Of a DNA stretch of 64,000 nucleotides, positions 52,743 through 60,868 are shown one piece after another. Both the position numbers and the translations under genes were made by a program. Position 1 is the first letter of the stretch, and every line of letters starts with the position of its first letter. The DNA is from CAYFWF01 sp964346815 (GTDB lineage Bacteria > Acidobacteriota > Aminicenantia > Aminicenantales > Aminicenantaceae): the NCBI GenBank assembly GCA_964346815.1, contig CAYFWF010000003.1:316253-380252 (forward strand), read 5' to 3'. The notes below the pieces were generated by a model. That model did not search any database. It was not told the DNA's origin and worked only from the letters and a program-made list of their open reading frames with translations.

Positions 52743-55136
52743 TCACTCAGATCTCAATGCTTCAACCGGATTGGCTGTGGCAGCCCGCATCACCTGATAG
52801 CTCATCACCAGGGCAGCAATCCCGAGAGAAATGGATCCTCCAACTATGAAATAGCCGACACCCAATGGGATACGATATGCATATTCTTTTAGCCATTCAT
52901 GTGCAAGATAGTAGGCCAGAGGCCATGCAATGATATTTGCGATCACAACCCATTTGAAAAAGTCCTTTGAAATCATGAAATAAACACCCGTAATTGTTGC
53001 ACCCAGCACCTTCCGGATGCCGATCTCCTTGGACCGCTGAAGAACCATGAATGAGACAAGACCAAGTAATCCCAGGCATGCGATCAGAATCGAAAGAACC
53101 GAAGCGCTCTGTATCATGATCATGAGTTTGGATTCTGTCTCATACAGGCTTTTAATGTACTCATCGAGGAACTCATACTGGAATATGTATTCCGGGAAGA
53201 ACTTAGTCCACAATTCCCTAATATGGCTGATAGCCCCACGGACATTATTCATGTCCAGAAGGATCTGGGCTTCACGAAAATTCTGGGGCCAAAAATTGAA
53301 AAAGACAGTGGGTTGTATTTCAGTGTGCAGCGAAAATTCGTGAAAGTCACTGGTGACGCCGATGATATCGCCTTTCATACCATTCACGGTGATACGCTTG
53401 CCCACCGCCTCCGGGGGATCCGAAAGTCCCATCCGGCGGACAACTGATGCGCTGACCACCCATTGAATATTGGATTCGTTGCTGACATTCCGAGTAAAGA
53501 AATGTCCGGCAACGAGTGGAATATCATAGATGTCCAGATATCGCTTGTCACACATTTTAATAAACACAGGGAATTCCGTGATGTTGCCGGATGCTTCGTA
53601 TTCGAACGGCGTTCGAAAATCCGACCTGGATACAGGCGCTGACCAAGCAAAGCTGACTTCCCTGATACTGGGATTCTTCATCCATCGGCTGCGCAGAGAT
53701 TCGCAGCGGGCTTCTTCATAGGCAGGAATGGGCACAGTCAATATTTCTTCGTTGCGAAATCCTAAGCTCCTGTTGGAAATGAATCTCATCTGCCCGGCGA
53801 TGACCAATGTCCCCACAATCAGTATCTGAGAGATCGTAAACTGAAAGAGAACCAGGCCATTCCTGAAGGCAAGTGAACTCTTCCCACCGTGAATCGATCT
53901 CTCCTTAAACGCCTCGACCGGCTGATACCGTGTGAGAACCATGGCCGGATACAGGCTGTTGAGGACGCTCATCAATAAAAAGACAATCCCCAGGAAAATG
54001 AAAACGCTGCTGCTTGAAAAAATCCCTATTTCCGTATTGTTCCCCAGGAATTGATTCAGATACGGTAGAACGCTCTCGGCAAGAAAAAGGGCAACCAGAA
54101 TGGAAATCAACGTGAAAAGACTCGTTTCACCCCACACTTGACGGATAAGTTGGACATGGTGGGCACCCATGACCTTGCGCATGCCTATTTCGCGGTTCCT
54201 TTTCATCGCCTGTGCCGTTGTAAGATTGATAAAATTGATGCACGCGATAACCAGAATCAGGAATCCGATGGCCGATAAAGCGAACAGAATCACTCGACTG
54301 GTTACGTAATTATAGGATCCGTAACGGGGATTAAAATGGATATCTCCCAGTGGCTGGAGCCTGAAGGACCAACTCTGAGCGTAGTCGGGTTCCATATATT
54401 TCTGTTCAAACTGTTCGAAACGCTTCTCAAGTGTCATTGGTTCGACAGAATTCGGAATCAGGGCGAATGTATGACTATCGGTATCAAGAAAATCCCATTG
54501 CCCCAGACGGTCACCATTCCACCTTGCATTCAGTGTTTTCCATGAGATCAACATGTCGTAGGGCAGGCAAGTCCTCCGGGGCGGATTGGATACCACTCCT
54601 GCAACTCGAAGGTCAAATTCGTTGTTTAGCTGCAGAACTTTTCCAATTACATTTGCATCGCCGAAATATTTTTCAGCTAACCTCTCCGTAAGGATCACCG
54701 TAAAGGGATCATTTATTGCCTGTGATTCGGTTCCCTGTATCCATTCTGTATCGAACACCTTAAAAAACTGAGATTCCACAAATAATGCAATGTCCCTTCT
54801 AAAACGACTCTCTCCCACGGTAATCATCACATCAGAATCCCTGTAAATCTGTGTGCTTTGTTCCAGTTCTGGGAAATCACTCCGCAAAGCTGCTGCTGTC
54901 GGAAACGGTGTGCCCCCAGTATAACCTGTCCCTTCGGCACGATATATATGGGTTACAATACGATATATATATTCTTTGTTTGCAACATGCGAGTCAAAAC
55001 CGAGTTCATATTCCACGAAAAGAAAAATAAGGATGCAGACTGCAATTCCGATGGCAAGACCAACTATAGTGATAAATGAATATGCCTTGTGTTTTCCAAT
55101 ATTCCTCAAAGCTATCTTCATATAACTTTTAAGCAT
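52743..55136 (-). CDS. ADOP-type FtsX/MacB-like permease, no prefix domain
   Basis: 797 residues from ATG 55136 (GGAGAG six bases upstream; the in-frame TTG at 55142 lies within that spacing). Starts LKSYMKIALRNIGKHKAYSF and the first membrane helix. FtsX signatures REIGMRKVMGA and KEIGIRKVLGA. The end is EALRSE, the only intact copy whose final YE has become SE. It has no PadR partner; a sigma-54 promoter lies at 55187 and UAS pair E at 55344. Convergent with the phosphoesterase operon, 17 bases apart. Inner-membrane protein, substrate unknown. Confidence 0.9.
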   Translation of the reverse strand: MLKSYMKIALRNIGKHKAYSFITIVGLAIGIAVCILIFLFVEYELGFDSHVANKEYIYRIVTHIYRAEGTGYTGGTPFPTAAALRSDFPELEQSTQIYRDSDVMITVGESRFRRDIALFVESQFFKVFDTEWIQGTESQAINDPFTVILTERLAEKYFGDANVIGKVLQLNNEFDLRVAGVVSNPPRRTCLPYDMLISWKTLNARWNGDRLGQWDFLDTDSHTFALIPNSVEPMTLEKRFEQFEQKYMEPDYAQSWSFRLQPLGDIHFNPRYGSYNYVTSRVILFALSAIGFLILVIACINFINLTTAQAMKRNREIGMRKVMGAHHVQLIRQVWGETSLFTLISILVALFLAESVLPYLNQFLGNNTEIGIFSSSSVFIFLGIVFLLMSVLNSLYPAMVLTRYQPVEAFKERSIHGGKSSLAFRNGLVLFQFTISQILIVGTLVIAGQMRFISNRSLGFRNEEILTVPIPAYEEARCESLRSRWMKNPSIREVSFAWSAPVSRSDFRTPFEYEASGNITEFPVFIKMCDKRYLDIYDIPLVAGHFFTRNVSNESNIQWVVSASVVRRMGLSDPPEAVGKRITVNGMKGDIIGVTSDFHEFSLHTEIQPTVFFNFWPQNFREAQILLDMNNVRGAISHIRELWTKFFPEYIFQYEFLDEYIKSLYETESKLMIMIQSASVLSILIACLGLLGLVSFMVLQRSKEIGIRKVLGATITGVYFMISKDFFKWVVIANIIAWPLAYYLAHEWLKEYAYRIPLGVGYFIVGGSISLGIAALVMSYQVMRAATANPVEALRSE

Positions 55137-55179
55137 TGCCAACTCTCCAAAAGTGGCGTTGATACGCCCATATCAATTT

Positions 55180-55371
55180 TCAACTTGCAAAAAGTATACC
55201 AAAACTCACTTCCTTCTTTTTAAGCTTATCCAGCGTCTCCATCGCATTGGCATTATCCAGGTTCAATTCCACCGACATTCCAAAGTCAAAGAAAAATCCA
55301 TCTATAAAATCTGCGCTTTCAAAGGAAAGAAATAGTGATTCTTTGTTCATTTGCGCACATATATCGTCCAT
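55180..55371 (-). CDS. Possible small protein or gene relic upstream of a permease
   Basis: A 63-codon frame with fairly protein-like content (FESADFIDGFFFDFGMSVEL, ETLDKLKKKEVSFG) but no recognised family. Against it: the second activator site covers its start codon and the sigma-54 promoter overlaps its 3' end, so it would not be carried by the permease transcript. No clear ribosome site. It may be a relic that now spaces the activator sites from the promoter. Confidence 0.25.
   Translation of the reverse strand: MDDICAQMNKESLFLSFESADFIDGFFFDFGMSVELNLDNANAMETLDKLKKKEVSFGILFAS
55187..55202 (-). promoter_or_regulatory. Sigma-54 promoter of permease 52743
   Basis: Minus-strand TTGGTA and TTTGCA, GG (55199-55200) and GC (55187-55188) 10 bases apart. 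Start near 55175, leader of about 40 bases. The UAS pair lies 143 bases upstream, further than in the other cases. Confidence 0.55.
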
Positions 55372-55380
55372 GATTGGACA
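55344..55380. promoter_or_regulatory. Tandem 16-bp activator sites (UAS pair E)
   Basis: TGTTC-ATTTGC-GCACA (55344-55359) and CGTCC-ATGATT-GGACA (55365-55380), starts 21 bp apart. On one side lies permease 52743 (minus), on the other the decayed plus-strand permease piece at 55425, an arrangement like that of pair C. Confidence 0.5.
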
Positions 55381-55424
55381 TTAATATGAAAGCCTCACAA
55401 AGCAGATAGGATGGGAGAATCATT

Positions 55425-55586
55425 TCACTTCATCACAAAATTGAGCCGGTCGCTATTTACATCTATCGACCCTGGTTGTTCCAAATGTCTGTCAGAATCG
55501 ACACTCATGATATGAGCCAAACATTGGAGTACCTGGAAGAGAAACTCCAATCATACATAGGCGAACAGTCTTTCCAGTATGAATGA
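55425..55586 (+). pseudogene. Internal remnant of an ADOP-type permease
   Basis: 54 codons in one frame ending in TGA 55584-55586. The first part SLHHKIEPVAIYIYRPWLF matches the second periplasmic core of the permease at 41372 (SLHHKIEPLVFKMFPAWL). The rest (MSQTLEYLEEKLQSYIG, QSFQYE) fits the following segment of the family. Both membrane halves are missing. It stands on the plus strand, 44 bases after UAS pair E. Confidence 0.75.
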
Positions 55587-55611
55587 ACCGAATGATAATT
55601 TTTGACTCGGG

Positions 55612-56823
55612 TCATTCCTTTTTTTCCTGGGCAGCCAGTGATTTGCTGAGCAGGGAAAAAGCGATGTACAAAAAACAACCGGTCACCCCACAGCCGAGCC
55701 AGAGCGTTGTGGGCCCGAACTTCCCGTAGACCGAAGTGCCAATCACAGGCCCCAAAATCATCGAAAAAGAAAAGGCGAAGCTGAACAGCCCCATGTAACG
55801 GCCCATGCTTCCCGGGTCAGCACGTGTGGCGATCAAAGAACCTAAGAGCGGCATGCTCAACATTTCTCCGAAAGTCCACACAGCAACAGTCAAGGCAGCA
55901 TAAAGAAATCCCCTTCCGAAAGGCATCAATGCGAAGCCCAGCCCGGTCAGAAGAAAAGAAACAGCGATAAAGCGAGTCAAAGACCGTTTTCCTATCCAAT
56001 GGATAAGGAGCATCTCCAAACTCACGATCAAAAGCGTATTGATCATGACCAGTTGACCGATGCGGTCTTCGGCAAGCCCATAGACCTCCCTCATATAAAG
56101 TGGAAAAGTGGCGAAAAGCTGGAAGAACATGCATCCCCAGATTACAACGAGAGGAAGCAGCCAGAGAAATGGGAGATCGCGCCAGGGAGAACGGCTGCTT
56201 TGGATTTTGTCTTGTGCCTTAGCCCGAAGGTGTTGTTCGGGTTTTTTCCAGATCAGAGAAAACAGGATGACTGCCGCCAGACAGGTCAGGCCGTCGACCC
56301 AGAAAAGGAGGCCGTAATTGCGGAGGGCCAGGAAGCCGCCCACTGCCGGTCCTATGGTGGCGCCGATGTTATTGGCCAAGCGGTTAAGGGCAAAACCTTT
56401 AGTGGTTATTTCAGGAGGGCAAATCCTGGCCATAGACGTGCTGTTCGCCGGATAGAGCAGCCCTGAAGCAGTCGCCAGGACAAAAATCACCAGATCGATA
56501 CTCCAGAGAGAGCGAAGCTGTCCAAGCCAGATGTAGAGAATGCCGCTGAGCAGGAGGCTGAGCTTCTGGACATTGGTGGAGCCGATTTGGTCGGAGAGCC
56601 AGCCGCCCAGAAATGCGCCGGTAAGAGATCCTATCCCGAAGATGCTGATCGACCGTCCTGCCTGAGTTACCGTAAAACCCAGCTGCCTTGTCAGGTAGAG
56701 GCTGAGAAAGAAGAGCACCATCATCCCTGCAGCATTGATAAGCAGCACCGAAAAAAGAATCCAGGCCTGACGGGGGAGGCCTCGATAAGCCTGACGGTAA
56801 AGGTTCGTAATTTTTCTGATCAT
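55612..56823 (-). CDS. Major facilitator superfamily transporter
   Basis: 403 residues with twelve predicted membrane helices and no signal peptide. The MFS loop 2-3 motif is visible as GGWLSDQIGSTNVQKLSLL (G-x-L-x-D-x-x-G form), and QAGRSISIFGIGSLTGAFLG precedes it. Between helices 6 and 7 lies a polar loop (KKPEQHLRAKAQDKIQSSR). MDR-type members export drugs or metabolites by proton antiport. The ribosome site is weak. It follows the serine hydrolase gene on the same strand after 98 bases, so the two might be co-transcribed. Substrate not predictable. Confidence 0.88.
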   Translation of the reverse strand: MIRKITNLYRQAYRGLPRQAWILFSVLLINAAGMMVLFFLSLYLTRQLGFTVTQAGRSISIFGIGSLTGAFLGGWLSDQIGSTNVQKLSLLLSGILYIWLGQLRSLWSIDLVIFVLATASGLLYPANSTSMARICPPEITTKGFALNRLANNIGATIGPAVGGFLALRNYGLLFWVDGLTCLAAVILFSLIWKKPEQHLRAKAQDKIQSSRSPWRDLPFLWLLPLVVIWGCMFFQLFATFPLYMREVYGLAEDRIGQLVMINTLLIVSLEMLLIHWIGKRSLTRFIAVSFLLTGLGFALMPFGRGFLYAALTVAVWTFGEMLSMPLLGSLIATRADPGSMGRYMGLFSFAFSFSMILGPVIGTSVYGKFGPTTLWLGCGVTGCFLYIAFSLLSKSLAAQEKKE

Positions 56824-56921
56824 GGTTATACAGCACTACATAATATTAGAAGTGCAAGAAAAAATCGACAGATTAGATGGTCTTTATGGTATCGGTTTTA
56901 ATGCGAGGCTAATACCGGCGT

Positions 56922-58865
56922 TTACTTCTTGGTTTTAACCCGGGTGTGCCTGATCAGATAATCCAGCGGACGGTATTCCTCCAGCTTTTCAATCGCCTGT
57001 TTCGATGAGCGCAAATTCGGATCTATTTCCAGTGCTTTTTTATAATACTCGATGGCCTTCGCTTTTTCTTCTTTGGCAAGATAAAACTCCCCCACAGAAT
57101 CGAAGAGATTGGCATCGCTGGGAAACAATTCCACGGCATCCAGAAGCACTTGGAGCCCTTCGTCCAGTTTCTTTTCACCTTTCAGGTAATAAGCATACGA
57201 ATTGAACTGGCTATTCAACCTGGGATAGACGACTTCACCTCTGAATTTATCCTTGATGTCATCGATGTATTCCCCGAAATCCACAAGAGGTATGAGAAAA
57301 TATTTCCGTGTTTCCTCGGTCCAGGTCTTTTCATATGAACGATGCCATTCCTCTATCATCCTCTCGAAATTCTCGGTGAATTTGCACTCCTCAGGTATGG
57401 AATCATCGCTTTTGTAGAGGTCGATATATATTTTGAAGAAGGGAATGGATCCGTTGCTTCGTAATTCATCCAGCTTGCCCTCACCGTGATATCCCTTTAT
57501 CTTTTCCGCCATGTATGTGCCGACTTTGACCAAGGGAGCACCCGTGAACAAATCCGCTCCATCATTTATTTGGCTCCTGATATCCTTGGCTTTAGGATCC
57601 AGGTTATTGAAGTATTCGAAGCTTGCCTTTAGATCTTTCTCGTCAAGGGCAAAAGTCGTGCCGAACTTGCCGTGATATCCAGAGCCTACAAGAAAAGTCA
57701 ACCGAAGCCTCCAGAAATTATCCTGGGAGGGGGTTTCCATCCGATAAGGATAGGCTCCCAGGATCAGGGCACTGATAAGATAAGAATATCTGGAAGTGTT
57801 TTGTCTTTCTTCGTTGCACATCACAGCCACGGCAAATTTCTCTCCGGGGAATCTCAGAAGATGAGTGGACGTTCCCTGCTGGCTCCCGCCGTGGCTCACA
57901 TTCCAGAATCCCTGGATGAAGTCAACGCCCCAACCCATTCCGTATTCGGTCACATGGCCTTTTTTTGTCACCATGCTGGTGTACATCGTCATCTGGTTTT
58001 CTTTGGATAGAACTTTGCCTTCGTCTAAACCCTTGGATAGGTTGATCAAATCCACGGCTGTCGATCGTATTCCCCCTCCGGCGAACCGGCTGCTGATATC
58101 CACGAATTCACAGTTTTTCACCTCTCCGTCGATTCTCCGGTATCCGCTGGCTCTGTTCGTTATGATTTCGTCGGCAATATCCATGGTGGTGTTGGTCATA
58201 CCGAGTGGATTCCATACCTTTTCTTTCATGTATTCGGCATAGGGCTTACCTGAAGCTCCTTCGATAACCGCCCCCAGGAGGTTGAAGCCGTAAGTTGTGT
58301 AGATATATCTGGTTCCTGGTTCCGACTCGAGCTCCCAATCTTTGAACACCCCGATCGACTCTTCGGTGGTGAAATGTTTTGTGAAATGCCCTTCCTCGTC
58401 ATAGTTCCGGTAATGGCTGATTCCGCTCAGGTGGCCCAGCAGATGACGAATAGTGACGGGCCATCGCTTCCGCGGAAAATAGGGCACATATTTCTGCACC
58501 TCATCGTCCAGGTCGAGTTTTCCTTCCTGCATGAGCCTGAGAATGCCGACCGCAGTGATGGGTTTTGATATAGAAGCGAGCCGGTAACGGGTCTCCGGAT
58601 TGGCAGGGATTTTGTGTTCCAGGTCAGCGTATCCGAAACTTTTTTTCCACAGGAAATCATCCTTGTAGAATGCAATGCTGAGAGATGGGATTTTCAGTCT
58701 GTCCATCTCTTTCTTGACACAGTCCTCGATCATCCTTATCGCATCTGTGTATCTGTCCTCCTGCGGGGCAGAGCCGAAGGACAGATTGATACAGACGGAT
58801 AAAACAATTGTAAGCAGAAAAAATTTGAGAGCTGATGTTTGCAGCTTTGAATTGAACGAAATCAT
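56922..58865 (-). CDS. Exported beta-lactamase-family serine hydrolase with TPR tail
   Basis: 647 residues, GGAGGAGG upstream. Signal peptide about 1-31. Class C/PBP4*-type hydrolase: nucleophile Ser98 in SISK (SxxK), second motif YTT at about 189-191 where relatives have YxN, and HGG (VSHGGSQQG, about 335). The substitution of the Asn may change activity. From about 550 a tetratricopeptide pair follows (GLQVLLDAVELFPSDANLF, AKAIEYYKKALEIDPNL). Such proteins act as esterases or D-aminopeptidases in the periplasm; few are true lactamases. The TPR suggests a protein partner. Confidence 0.87.
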   Translation of the reverse strand: MISFNSKLQTSALKFFLLTIVLSVCINLSFGSAPQEDRYTDAIRMIEDCVKKEMDRLKIPSLSIAFYKDDFLWKKSFGYADLEHKIPANPETRYRLASISKPITAVGILRLMQEGKLDLDDEVQKYVPYFPRKRWPVTIRHLLGHLSGISHYRNYDEEGHFTKHFTTEESIGVFKDWELESEPGTRYIYTTYGFNLLGAVIEGASGKPYAEYMKEKVWNPLGMTNTTMDIADEIITNRASGYRRIDGEVKNCEFVDISSRFAGGGIRSTAVDLINLSKGLDEGKVLSKENQMTMYTSMVTKKGHVTEYGMGWGVDFIQGFWNVSHGGSQQGTSTHLLRFPGEKFAVAVMCNEERQNTSRYSYLISALILGAYPYRMETPSQDNFWRLRLTFLVGSGYHGKFGTTFALDEKDLKASFEYFNNLDPKAKDIRSQINDGADLFTGAPLVKVGTYMAEKIKGYHGEGKLDELRSNGSIPFFKIYIDLYKSDDSIPEECKFTENFERMIEEWHRSYEKTWTEETRKYFLIPLVDFGEYIDDIKDKFRGEVVYPRLNSQFNSYAYYLKGEKKLDEGLQVLLDAVELFPSDANLFDSVGEFYLAKEEKAKAIEYYKKALEIDPNLRSSKQAIEKLEEYRPLDYLIRHTRVKTKK

Positions 58866-59159
58866 TTCAAACCTCCTCCTTTTTCATTTATGTCATGACG
58901 TATATTTATCTTATTAGACCGATAAAATCCAGCGATGTTACACCAAGTCATTTAATTTTCTATTTCTTAAGAGGGTAGGGGAGAAGAGATTTTTCCATGA
59001 ACTTAATCGACGAATATGAACGCCGTTTTATTAACCGTAGACCCGGCCTCCAGAAAAATAGAAAACCTCTTTGAGATCGAATGGATCGGTGCAAATAAAT
59101 AGGGGAGAGGAATTTGAGGATGATCTTTGATTGAAAATTAGACCCTACTTTTTATCGGA

Positions 59160-60710
59160 TCACTTCCTGCTCATCGTCATGAGGGCAGCATAGGTCTCGA
59201 TTCCAGTCCAGAGATGGCCGATGCGCAGATTCTCGTCCGGTTGATGCTGGTTGTTGTCATGGTTGGCGATTGAAACCCCGATAACAGGAATCTTCAGCAA
59301 ATCACTGAACAGGTAGATGGGAAGGGACCCACCCAAAGAGGGCAGCAGCACGGGTGGTTTTTCGCTGTTCTCGGAAAGGGCCGCTATTACTGCCTTCGAG
59401 ATGGGATGGTCCAGGGGAGTTCGGGAGGCCTTATATCCGCTTTCTTGATGCCGCACTCGGGCGATCAGGGGATATTTCATCCTGGTTTCTGTATCAGGAT
59501 CCTGCTTCACCACATGATAGCCCTGCTGCCGGATGTGCTCGACGATCAATCCCACCATGTGTTCGGGATCGTTCCCTTTGACCAGGCGTATATCCAAAGC
59601 TGCGGTGGCAGTGGGAGGGATAATGGTTCTCTGTTGGGCCCCGGTCCAACCGCAGGCCAGGCCGTTGAGGTTGAGGCCCGGGTAATGGATGGCCATCATC
59701 AGACTTTCCCATTTGGATTCCGGTCGGGAAAAACCGTAGTTGGCCATGATCTGCTGCTCGTAGGAAGGGATAGACTGGATGGCTTCGATCTCGGCTTCTG
59801 ACAGCGGTACACAGGAGTCGTACCAGCCTCGAATCTTCACGTTGCCCTCAGTATCACGCATCGAGGCCAGCAGATGGGCCAGCCGGATTCCCGGATTAGG
59901 GATCCAGTTGCCGTAGTGCCCGCTGTGTACGCTGGTGTTTGGGCCATATACTGTGATTTCCAGGCCGGTAATGCCGCGCACACCAAAAAACAGGGTGGGA
60001 TCGCCTGAATAATAAGCCGGGCCATCGCACATGAAGAGAACGTCACAATCCAGCAGGTCACGGTGTTTTTCCAGGAAAGGGCGGAGGTTGGTCGACCCGG
60101 CCTCCTCCTCGCCCTCCAGGATGAACTTGATGTTGTTTCTTAGCGGGATTCCGGCGTCCTGTAGAGCGTCCAGGGCTGCCATATATCCGATGATTGGAGC
60201 ACGATCATCGCTCGAACCGCGGGCATAAATGCGCCAGTTTTCGTCATAGGGTTCGCCTTTATCAGGAAACGGGATGGGTTTTGGCTCACTCGTTCCGGCC
60301 AACAGTTTGCCAGGCCGTAGGATTGGCTCAAAAGGATGGGTGTCGGTCCATTTTGCGGGATCGACCGGCTGGCCGTCGTAATGGATATAAATGAGCAGTG
60401 TGCGGGCCGCATCCGGCACCTTCAGTTCCCCGAAGACCACGGGGTTGCCGGCCGTCTCCATGATACGGGCGTCGATCCCTCGTTTGGTCATCATATCCCG
60501 AATGAACACAGCGTTTTTCCTGATATTCTCCCGATCAGACGAGACATTAGGGATGGAGAGAAGATCCGTGAACTCCCGAATGATCTGGTGCTCATGGGCC
60601 TTGCGATAGGTTCGAGCCGTTTGGAACAGCTTGTCGTCAGCATTTAGCGAACTGCCGTATAATCCAGTCAATAAAAGCAGAAAAATCGCAAATTTTGCCG
60701 GTTTCCTCAT
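59160..60710 (-). CDS. Secreted M20-family dipeptidase
   Basis: 516 residues, GGAGG five bases before ATG. Signal peptide about 1-24. The two-metal M20 site: LLIYIHYDGQPVD (His and catalytic Asp), ARGSSDDRAP (bridging Asp), LEGEEEAGS (catalytic Glu and ligand), and near the end HDNNQHQPDENLRIG (His ligand). The dimerisation or lid domain is at about 230-360 (TVYGPNTSVHSGHYGN). M20 dipeptidases release amino acids from short peptides; the periplasmic location fits peptide use together with the M14 enzyme and C45 hydrolase of this window. Single gene, divergent from the SBBP-ankyrin gene. The gap 58866-59159 downstream holds nothing recognised. Confidence 0.92.
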   Translation of the reverse strand: MRKPAKFAIFLLLLTGLYGSSLNADDKLFQTARTYRKAHEHQIIREFTDLLSIPNVSSDRENIRKNAVFIRDMMTKRGIDARIMETAGNPVVFGELKVPDAARTLLIYIHYDGQPVDPAKWTDTHPFEPILRPGKLLAGTSEPKPIPFPDKGEPYDENWRIYARGSSDDRAPIIGYMAALDALQDAGIPLRNNIKFILEGEEEAGSTNLRPFLEKHRDLLDCDVLFMCDGPAYYSGDPTLFFGVRGITGLEITVYGPNTSVHSGHYGNWIPNPGIRLAHLLASMRDTEGNVKIRGWYDSCVPLSEAEIEAIQSIPSYEQQIMANYGFSRPESKWESLMMAIHYPGLNLNGLACGWTGAQQRTIIPPTATAALDIRLVKGNDPEHMVGLIVEHIRQQGYHVVKQDPDTETRMKYPLIARVRHQESGYKASRTPLDHPISKAVIAALSENSEKPPVLLPSLGGSLPIYLFSDLLKIPVIGVSIANHDNNQHQPDENLRIGHLWTGIETYAALMTMSRK

Positions 60711-60868
60711 TTTTGCCTCCAGCCTCGTTCATTTTTTCCTGTATTATATCATTATTTTTTATTATCTTTGGCAGGATGTATATGATCCGCACATTTGATA
60801 CTTGTCCTCCGAGGATATCTGCGATATAAATGTTAAACAAATGAATTTGAATAGAAAAAGGAGATTTT

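Noticed and set aside
58932..58944. A sigma-54-like element upstream of the serine hydrolase (minus strand TTGGTG..GCT)
   Set aside because: GG and GC are 9 bases apart, not 10, and no UAS pair lies upstream.
59016..59102. A 28-codon frame after ATG 59016 in the gap before the M20 gene
   Set aside because: No ribosome site and no recognisable family; too short to support.
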